From assembly GCA_964023205.1 (NCBI GenBank), contig OZ026842.1, forward strand, positions 6,548,408 through 6,612,407: 64,000 nt of DNA, given 5' to 3'. The notes under the pieces were generated by a model. The model ran no database searches. It was not told the origin of the DNA and saw only the letters and a program-made list of their open reading frames with translations. The translations under genes were made by a program, and so were the position numbers. Numbering within the stretch: the stretch's first letter is position 1; every line of letters begins with the position of its first letter. This document shows positions 56,970 to 64,000 of this stretch, one piece after another. The DNA comes from Lutraria lutraria. Its lineage: Eukaryota > Mollusca > Bivalvia > Venerida > Mactridae.

Positions 56970-57038
56970 GGCTCAGACCGAAACAACCACAGAAAATTTA
57001 TGATTGACCATTGTAAGAATAATGATAATTGTATTGAG
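56970..57038 (+). CDS. ANOS1: Anosmin-1-like secreted protein, exon 2
   Basis: TTTGTTTTCAG precedes, and GAG|GTAAGA follows, a 69-nt phase-0 exon reading GSDRNNHRKFMIDHCKNNDN then CIE. It joins in frame to exon 1. The spacing CxxxxxC resembles the WCQNHKQCSKC segment of anosmin-1's cysteine-rich region. The next exon, expected to start with a cysteine shortly after, was not found before 64000. A 16.7-kb intron containing an assembly gap separates it from exon 1, so a skipped exon cannot be ruled out. Confidence 0.55.
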
Positions 57039-57171
57039 GTAAGAATTCTTTGTCTTATTTATATCAATATATATCGGATACTGGACCTTTTTTATGCCTC
57101 CGTATCGATAGAGTGGCCTTTGATCACAGGTTTGACTGTATTGTAAAAATTCTTTAAGCCTATTGACTACT

Positions 57172-57430
57172 TTTTATACGCCCGTTTGAAAAACAGGTCG
57201 TATTCTGGGAACACCCATGGGTTGGCGGCCGGACGGCGTCCACAACGGTGTCCGCTCTCTAATTCAAACAGTTTCATTTGGATCCTCACCAAACTTGATG
57301 GAAATGTTTATTGCCATGAGATCCGGGTCAAGTTCGATAACCAGCCCAATCGGCCCAGACACTTCAGAGTTATGGCCCTTGACGGGAATATTTTGTGACC
57401 TGGCACTCTTGTTAAATTTATTGGCTACAG
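57172..57430. repeat. Dispersed repeat with ACGCCCGTTTGAAAA ends, copy 2
   Basis: TTATACGCCCGTTTGAAAAA, GGGAACACCCATGGGTTGGC and GTTCGATAACCAGCCCAATC; reverse of 5325-5465. Overlapping frames on both strands are incidental. Confidence 0.6.
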
Positions 57431-57744
57431 AATATGCTATGCAATATTTTGTCAAATGAAGATTATGTAATGTTATTTTAATTTAGTTCAAAAAGTCCAT
57501 TCCAGGTCAGCTTAACTTTTCCGTAATATTTTGGATGAGAAATGAAATTTCAGCTGAACTATTCAATTTCTATGAGGTTTGTTTGCATGGAATTCTATGC
57601 ATCTATGATGACTCAAAAGCTTTGTTAAAACATGCTGAATCATTGTAACTTTATTTATTATTTGATTTACGACTTTATTAAAATTTAACCTCAAATAATA
57701 AAGCACAGTATTATTTATTTCACTGATATAAAATCTTAAAAACT

Positions 57745-57973
57745 TGGCCATCCTTAAAAAAATGATTGTTTGCTACTTAGAGCATTTTCAGTGAGTTGGT
57801 AGGAAATATTATTTTTTACAATTTATTTTTTTACATTGAAACACGGTCAAAACGCTATCTATATATTAAACAAAAATTTTGACCCAAGAGACTCCCCCAA
57901 AAAATGTTGGGTTGGGACGTTTTTGGTGAGTATGTAGCATTACCAAAAACAAAATATTTTTTAATGATGGCCT
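57745..57973. mobile_element. F5-family MITE
   Basis: TGGCCATCCTTAAAAAAATG to AAAATATTTTTTAATGATGG. Confidence 0.65.
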
Positions 57974-58134
57974 TTTGAACAGCATACTTTACAAAGATTT
58001 AAATTCTATTTCGGACCACCCTATCGTCAGCTATTTATATAGTTTGATTATTCAGAAATGATTGCATATACTTAAAGGGAATTATTTGTTATTGACAGTG
58101 TTTATATATGTGTATATGTATGAAGTAGTTTAAT

Positions 58135-58355
58135 TATGTCCCCTTATGTCGGTCAGTCAGTCCATCCGTCCGTAATCCAAACCTTGTCAAGGCAATAACT
58201 AGAGAACTATATGGCTTAGCTCCTCAGATACGATTTGGAGGTTGGTCATCACATGTAGATGACCTCTATTGATTTTGAGGTCAGTAGGTCAAAGGTCAAG
58301 GTCATACTATCTAGTTGGCCTTTAGGAGAAATCCGTATTTCACAAACGCTTCTTG
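58135..58355. repeat. AGGTCA-rich dispersed repeat, copy 3
   Basis: TGTCGGTCAGTCAGTCCATC, GGTTGGTCATCACATGTAGA, then four AGGTCA half-sites at 58278, 58286, 58293 and 58299, ending TTTCACAAACGCTTCTTGTT. Confidence 0.7.
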
Positions 58356-58455
58356 TTTCTTCATGTATCATACATAACCATATTTGGATGTGTGACTATT
58401 ATCAGTTGAATGTTTTGTTCAATATGCAGTTCAATGAGGTATACTTTATAATGAC

Positions 58456-58727
58456 TGCGGCCAACGCAGCCATTGTCTAGTGGTTGGTGGACCGACTTAT
58501 AACCCGGCAGTCTGGGTTCGAATACCGGTTGTGGTGGGTCATGCCCTTGTATGAGAATTTGATCAAAACCATTTTCCGCCATATGTGGAGAAGTTGCCGG
58601 CTCCTTGAGGAAGGGTAAATTAGTACTGGTTAGAATGCAGTCCAGGAAAAACTCATGTTAGGTAAATCGACCACTGTATATAACTGTAATATCATTGAAA
58701 AACGGCGTTAAACCGGCTGAAACGAAA
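58456..58727 (+). repeat. tRNA-headed SINE A, best-preserved copy
   Basis: Head with CATTGTCTAGTGGTTGGTGG (box A) and CTGGGTTCGAATACC (box B), then GCCATATGTGGAGAAGTTGC, GAATGCAGTCCAGG and a TTGAAAAACGGCGTTAAACC end. About 270 bp. Confidence 0.8.
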
Positions 58728-59091
58728 AATATCTTATTATGGGAGATGGTATAGTATGCATCATTGGTTGTCAATGACTTTTTTAACACTTAGCAAACAC
58801 ATTCAAGAGATGTTTAATGTATTCATATGATTTGCAGTCAATATCAGGTACAATTAATTATCATTTTGTACATTAACTCATATGAGGGTTGAAATGAAAC
58901 TAGCGAACAGTGACAAGATTGTAGAGCTAGATTTATACTCTATGTCTCATAAACTAAAGATTTAGTATATTTAACTGTCTGCTTTGATTCACAACTAATA
59001 ATCTACAATGTCAATGACAATCATACACTGACTTTACACATTAAATAAATGCTGCATAATATTAAATTCACGTTTTTGGAAAAAACTTTTT

Positions 59092-59409
59092 TTTGGCCTA
59101 AAAAATGTTTGTTTCTGGTTAACCGACCTATCCTTATTTTTGCCCACTATTCTAGATTTCCACTTTCTCACTTTTTTGTACCTTTCTGCACCATATGTTC
59201 AACATTGTAGTCTTGTAATGTAAGGCCATCCTAAGAAAAATGTTTGTTTGGAATAATCTTACAATTTACTTTTTACATTTAATCAAAATACTACATGTTG
59301 TATTTATATATTGAATTTTTTATTTTTTACTCAATAGACTAAAAGAAGGGCCGTTTTCGGTGAATATGTAGCGGTACCCCCTAACAAAGAATTTTTTAAG
59401 GATGGCCTA
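59092..59409. mobile_element. Partial F6 joined to F5 MITE (forward composite)
   Basis: GTTTGTTTCTGGTTAACCGA (F6), TTGTAGTCTTGTAATGTAAG junction, then GGCCATCCTAAGAAAAATGT to AAGGATGGCC (F5). Inverse of 53720-54050. Confidence 0.65.
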
Positions 59410-59449
59410 ATGCTAATGAATGCCATCCATGGCTAAGACATAATGTTGC

Positions 59450-59580
59450 CTTTATTGACAGGAGGTCCATATTCTGATATCATTTTGTTCATTAAGATCA
59501 AAGACAGTTTTTAAAAGAATAGCCTTTATTCACAGGGCAGCCTTTATTCAGAGGTGGCTGCTAACACAGGGTTGACTGTA
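59450..59580. mobile_element. F2 MITE, right half
   Basis: CCTTTATTCACAGGGCAGCC and GCTAACACAGGGTTGACTGTA. Confidence 0.65.
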
Positions 59581-60185
59581 ATGAATGTCAGTACTGAATG
59601 AACTTTGAATATTTTATATAGCGATATTTCTTGCGTTACTTTTTGTGTCTTTGATTGCCGTACCTTGCACCAAATATCCTTATAACTATACATTACAATA
59701 TATAACGTGTTTTATCGTACAATTAGACAAATTTTCTTTTTCTCGGAGAATATTTATCCGCGCTCATACATTACACTGAAAATGATGGGAAAACTTATAT
59801 ATGACTTCATTTAAATAATATTTATGTATTTAATTGTCTAAATGTATGGAAATTTATAAACATGATGACTTTTCTAAATATAATTTAGTGTCAAAATTGT
59901 AATCAATTCATCATGAATGTCATTAATTAATTTCATATGTTGACAGTACTGCGCAATTATTTATCATGTTCCGTATAATTATGTAACATAAAGAATGTTT
60001 TTTTTATGTACAAATGTGCAGAATTATTTAAAAGCACTTTAAAGTGTAATTTCAAGTCCGTTAAAATGCATTTAAAAGCATTTTTTCTTCAGATATTGTT
60101 GACTTATTAAAATGCATTAATTACATAAGTTATGAATGTAAGTTAATTGCCTGAACTGGACTGTAAATCATTCTGTTGTTACTTA

Positions 60186-60430
60186 ATACTGCAACCGTGG
60201 CCAAGTGGTTGAGTATCCGAATTCGGAGCGGGAGATCGTTGGTTTGAACCCCAGTGGAGACTGTAGTTGAACCAATGCGTTTGGTTGGTAGGCAACCAGC
60301 TAGTTAAATAATGGTTACCATAGGCCCACCTCAGCCAGGCACCTGGCAGACAGAGAAGGCAAAATTAATGGGAGGTACTGTGCTCACTAAAGATTAACTG
60401 TCCCTTTCTATAGGTGTGACACTATAAAAA
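60186..60430 (+). repeat. tRNA-headed SINE D
   Basis: AACCGTGGCCAAGTGGTTGA (box A) and TTGGTTTGAACCCC (box B), then an unrelated tail with GTAGGCAACCAGCTAG and CTATAGGTGTGACACTATA. Single copy here. Confidence 0.55.
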
Positions 60431-60449
60431 TGATTATATATATATATAT

Positions 60450-60525
60450 CGAGGGTTCAACGCAATAGTGTCGTAACTCATATTGAAATAAGAACAAGTT
60501 ACGACAGTGTTGCGCTGAGCCCTCG
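60450..60525 (+). mobile_element. 76-bp foldback element, copy 5 (duplication ATAT)
   Basis: CGAGGGTTCAACGCAATAGT to GCGCTGAGCCCTCG, ATAT on both sides within a TA run. Confidence 0.85.
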
Positions 60526-60579
60526 ATATATACACTCAAATCTGTGAGGTCAACATGTACCTAGGCAAGTTGACTGGAG

Positions 60580-60735
60580 AGAGGGCTGCAGACATGGTAA
60601 GCTGGACTTGTTAACCGGCAGTCTGAGTTTGAAGCTTCAATGGTTGTGGCAGTTCATACCCTTCTGTGAATATTTGACAAAAATGTTGTTTTTCCTCCAT
60701 ATATGGAAAAGTTAAGTTGCCAGCACAAGTTGATA
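60580..60735 (+). repeat. SINE A partial copy
   Basis: AACCGGCAGTCTGAGTTTGA, ATACCCTTCTGTGAATATTT and CCTCCATATATGGAAAAGTT. Confidence 0.55.
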
Positions 60736-60818
60736 TTTCTGGGTAACATTTGAAAGCTTTTAATACTTTGTAATTTACTATATTATGTTCATTAAAATTC
60801 CAACATAATTGTAGAATA

Positions 60819-61002
60819 CCGTCAAACCTGCGTAAGCGGCCATCTCTGAATAAAGACCACCCTGTGAATAAAGGCCATTCTTTCAGAACCTGTCATTCAT
60901 TACTAGTATTCATTACAAATTGACCTCCAAATAAAGGCCACCTGTCAATAAAGGTCACATTTTTCCTTTCCTAAGGGTGACCTTTGTGCACAGGTTTGAC
61001 TG
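60819..61002. mobile_element. F2 MITE (first of three in 1.5 kb)
   Basis: CCGTCAAACCTGCGTAAGCG to GCACAGGTTTGACTG-TA. Confidence 0.75.
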
Positions 61003-61106
61003 TATTACATTTTTCTTGTATTGCCAAGCTGTCCATTCAAGACAATGTGTATAAACTTGATACATTTGTAGATTTGGCAATTAAAGAAGTCATATGTTTA
61101 AAAATT

Positions 61107-61182
61107 CGAGGGTTAAACGCAACAGTGTCGTAACTCATATTGAAATAAGAACAAGTTACGACAGTGTTGGGCTGAGCCCTCG
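61107..61182 (+). mobile_element. 76-bp foldback element, copy 6
   Basis: CGAGGGTTAAACGCAACAGT to GGGCTGAGCCCTCG; flanks AATT and AAAT match in three of four. Confidence 0.8.
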
Positions 61183-61530
61183 AAATATTCATCAATTGTA
61201 TACCTTATAGAATGGATCATGAATCAGCATTAATTTTATCGACCCTACGTATACAATATTAAGCGTACAAAAGTTTATATAGATCAAAGTAGGGCAGTTA
61301 AATAGGACAGATTTTATGTAGTTTGATACACCTTTACATTAAGCCGGTGGTGACAAAACCATGTTGTTCAATGAGGGAAATTGTCATTCAATCAAATGAA
61401 ATGTGATGTGTTTAATGATTCTCAGGTTTATGTAGCAGGTTTGGTACGACCTTTTAGCTTAAGTTGGATATTTTGTAGACCAGGTTAAAGTTACACATAC
61501 ATGCAGGCTAGCTTATGAGAGCGTAATATA

Positions 61531-61711
61531 CAGTCAACCTGTGTTAGAGGCCACCTCCGAATAAAGGCCACCCTGTGAATAAAGGTCATTATTTTAAGAA
61601 TTGTTATTGACTAATATTAGAATAAAATGACCGCCAAATAAAAAAAAACACCTATAAATAAGGCCACATTTTGTTTTTCCCATTGGTGGCCTTTGTTCAC
61701 AAGTTTGACTG
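61531..61711. mobile_element. F2 MITE (second)
   Basis: TA-CAGTCAACCTGTGTTAGAG to TTCACAAGTTTGACTG-TA. Confidence 0.75.
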
Positions 61712-62180
61712 TATATGAAAAATGTATTTTTGGTCTGAGTGGATATTTTAAGTCTTGATTTTACTCCATCCCTTCAACATGCTACCCCGTCCTCCATGGT
61801 TAAAACTTGTCCCATTAGAAGCAAGCTCTTGTAATTTTAAGTGACTTGGATAATGCTGTAGGTTTACTTTTGATATAGAAATGCTGCAAAAATGTTTGTT
61901 ACTTAAAGCCAGATACAAAATGTATGTGTGCTATCCATTCATTGGTTATCGGAAAACTCACGGAAAGTTTACAGCGATCTCCCTATCACTGACGAAGCGT
62001 CATTTTTAGTAAACAATGAAGCTTGAAATGTAAAATTGAAAATTATTTGGTATCAGAAGAAGTATACCCGTGTTTTAATATGTCATTCTGTTTTATATGA
62101 ACATTTTTACAATTCTGTACCACAGATCATTCCCGAAGCTTATTGTGGCTTTAACGCGGCATATTGTACTATCCTCTATA

Positions 62181-62361
62181 CAGTCAAACTTGTGTTTGTG
62201 ACCACCTCCGAATAAAGGGCACCCTATGAATTAAGGCCAATCTTTTAAAAACCATCAAAGATTATTTAGATCAAAATAACCTCTGAATAAAGACCACCTG
62301 TCAGTAAAGGCCACATTTTATCCCATTTCCCGAGGGTGGCCTTTGTTCACAGGTTTGACTG
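62181..62361. mobile_element. F2 MITE (third)
   Basis: TA-CAGTCAAACTTGTGTTTGT to TTCACAGGTTTGACTG. Confidence 0.75.
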
Positions 62362-62369
62362 TCTAATAC

Positions 62370-63340
62370 TTCCAAGTACTTGAATTTGATAAAAACAAAA
62401 TTGTTTGAATTCCTCTTATATTTGAGTAAACTTTTATAATGAGTCCCAAGTGTGTGAACTTCAATAGATGACATTTTAAATTTATTTTTTCAATATATTA
62501 ATATGTTTGATAACTCCATAGGTGTGGTTTAAATGTTATATACAGATGTCCACACTCCCGAACTGTGTTGTAGAAATTCTATATCATTATATCATAGGCC
62601 TCATTTTTATATTTAGATAGTCCACATTTTCAAGAATGTCGTAAAATCGTTTTATATTTAAAGTGGATATTTTCTCTCGTTTTATTGCTAAATACATCGG
62701 TTATTAAGAATTTTCATTCATACATAGATATAAAATATGATTATTTATGGTTGTGCGAAGTAAAAGAATATTTGGATACTGAAATTTAATTAAATCAGGC
62801 CTTATTTTATAAGTTAAGTTAAAAATAAATTTTCAAGTTTCTGTCAAGGAAATTACTTGTAGGGTGTCTTGAGTTTGAGTTTTAATCCCCGACCTATGGC
62901 CAGATTCCACATCAGAGGTGATCTGGTTCCCTGCCTTATATAACTATGATATAAGCAGATTAGCGTAATGTTAGGGGGCAGGTAACTCCCGACTACCACT
63001 AAGGAAGCTGTCTGGCTATTTTATTATATATATTAGTAATACATTTTGTTGACTCTTCAAATTAATATCTGCCAAGGGGTCATTTTTGACCCTGATATTT
63101 TGACTTTGGTTTTTGACTTGCACCATTTTGTAAATTTGAATGGACAGTTTCTGACAGTTTCGATCTAGCTATAATCTCTTTAATATATGATAGAATTCAA
63201 TAAAATTGATTTGAGTCAGTTATCGAGAATTAGATTTTTGACTCAGATGAAAATGAAGTTTTGTGACTTAATTTGTGTGCTAGATTTGCAATATTTTGCC
63301 CTGGCATGTTTAACGTGTTCCTACTAAAATTAATAAAGAA
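62370..63340. other. No exon; weak SINE-like fragment
   Basis: AT-rich. 62870-63010 has a tRNA-like patch; 63070-63120 has repeated TTTGAC motifs reminiscent of family G. Neither is firm. The expected third anosmin-like exon was not found. Confidence 0.4.
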
Positions 63341-63345
63341 ACAAG

Positions 63346-63540
63346 TAGTAACATTTCCAGTCCAAGACAAAAGATTTCTAGACAGAAAAAACACTTGATT
63401 GAGTCCATCATTGAGTTTCTACTCTATTTTTACTTGTTATTTTTAAATAAGGAAAAAAATGGTAACATTTCTGGTCTAAGACTCAAGATTTCTAAACAGA
63501 AAAAACACTTGAGTCCATTATAGAGTTTCTTCTCTATTTT
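63346..63540. repeat. Tandem duplication, period 114 bp
   Basis: GTAACATTTCCAGTCCAAGA and GTAACATTTCTGGTCTAAGA lie 114 bp apart, and AGACAGAAAAAACACTTGA / AAACAGAAAAAACACTTGA repeat likewise. Confidence 0.75.
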
Positions 63541-64000
63541 GTTCGTGAAACTGGGGCCAGGCTGTGGTTAAATGTTAAATTAAGCTTTCTTACAAAATTT
63601 TCAGGGTAAAACTTGATCCATATTTTAATTTACATGAGGCACTATTTTGGGGCTTAATTTCTGAAGTGCATCCAATGTAGCCCGCGGTAGTTTCACAGTT
63701 TACATAACAGCTGGCTTTAAGAATTAAAATATTATTTATTTCAATATATATGCAAACAGTATGGCTTATTTGAATGAACAGCGAATAGTTTGCTCGGATG
63801 ATATAGCAATGTGTTCGTTATTGATGTTTTAAATAGTTATGAATGGAAATAGATTATGATATACCTCGCCGTGTTGTCTACTGCATATCAAAATTTGTAA
63901 ATTAGATTTATGAATAAGAATTAGATTTTTTATGAATAATGTCAACAGATGCATAGAAAACTAGCTGTGCTGTTTGATAGAATATTTAACCAAGAGTTTA

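Noticed and set aside
57186..57459. Overlapping frames at 57.2-57.45 kb as anosmin-like exon 3
   Set aside because: The segment is a dispersed repeat also present near 5325-5465, has no cysteine pattern expected for the family, and its frames overlap on both strands.
1..64000. Search for a novel multi-gene system, integrated virus, CRISPR array or gene cluster
   Set aside because: Only three genes are supported, all members of known animal families. The unexplained structure is accounted for by short transposons, tandem repeats and palindromes.

Overview
The window is AT-rich nuclear DNA from an animal. Its genes are split by GT-AG introns and separated by long non-coding stretches crowded with short non-autonomous transposable elements. 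Protein similarity (FAM43-type PTB protein, IFT81, an anosmin-like N-terminus), the style of the repeats (tRNA-headed SINEs, many inverted-repeat MITEs, foldback elements) and repeat sequences I associate with bivalves suggest a mollusc, most likely a bivalve. The species cannot be told from the sequence alone. I saw no reverse transcriptase, transposase, CRISPR, operon or other prokaryotic or viral gene.

Layout. (1) About 1-6.6 kb, minus strand: two coding exons of a FAM43-family gene. The start codon is at 6565, a 5.5-kb repeat-rich intron interrupts the PTB domain, and the second exon runs off the left edge. A possible promoter and 5' non-coding exon lie near 16.8-17.2 kb. (2) About 7-24 kb: no recognisable coding exon; SINEs, MITEs, minisatellites, microsatellites and palindromes. 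(3) 24.3-38.4 kb, minus strand: the complete coding sequence of IFT81, rebuilt here as 14 exons with consistent phases and 678 codons plus stop. Its introns are packed with MITEs, several lying within tens of bases of a splice site. One sits so that its target-site duplication contains the exon 3 splice donor. (4) About 39.9-40.16 kb: a probable divergent promoter. (5) 40.16 kb to the right edge, plus strand: the first two coding exons of a secreted, cysteine-rich, anosmin-1-like protein, separated by a 16.7-kb intron that contains a 200-N assembly gap. The rest of that gene would lie beyond 64 kb.

How the genes relate. IFT81 is a core intraflagellar-transport B subunit needed to build cilia. 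It appears to share a head-to-head promoter region with the anosmin-like gene. FAM43 lies tail-ward of IFT81 on the same strand, with about 18 kb between the FAM43 start codon and the IFT81 stop codon. I see no sign that the three act in one pathway.

The most informative content beyond the genes is the transposon record. At least nine families are present, and several target-site duplications can be read directly: TTAA, a 4-bp class, a 5-bp class with CAGGG ends, an 8-bp class and one 9-bp case. Four nested insertions also have an 'empty' paralogous copy elsewhere in the window.
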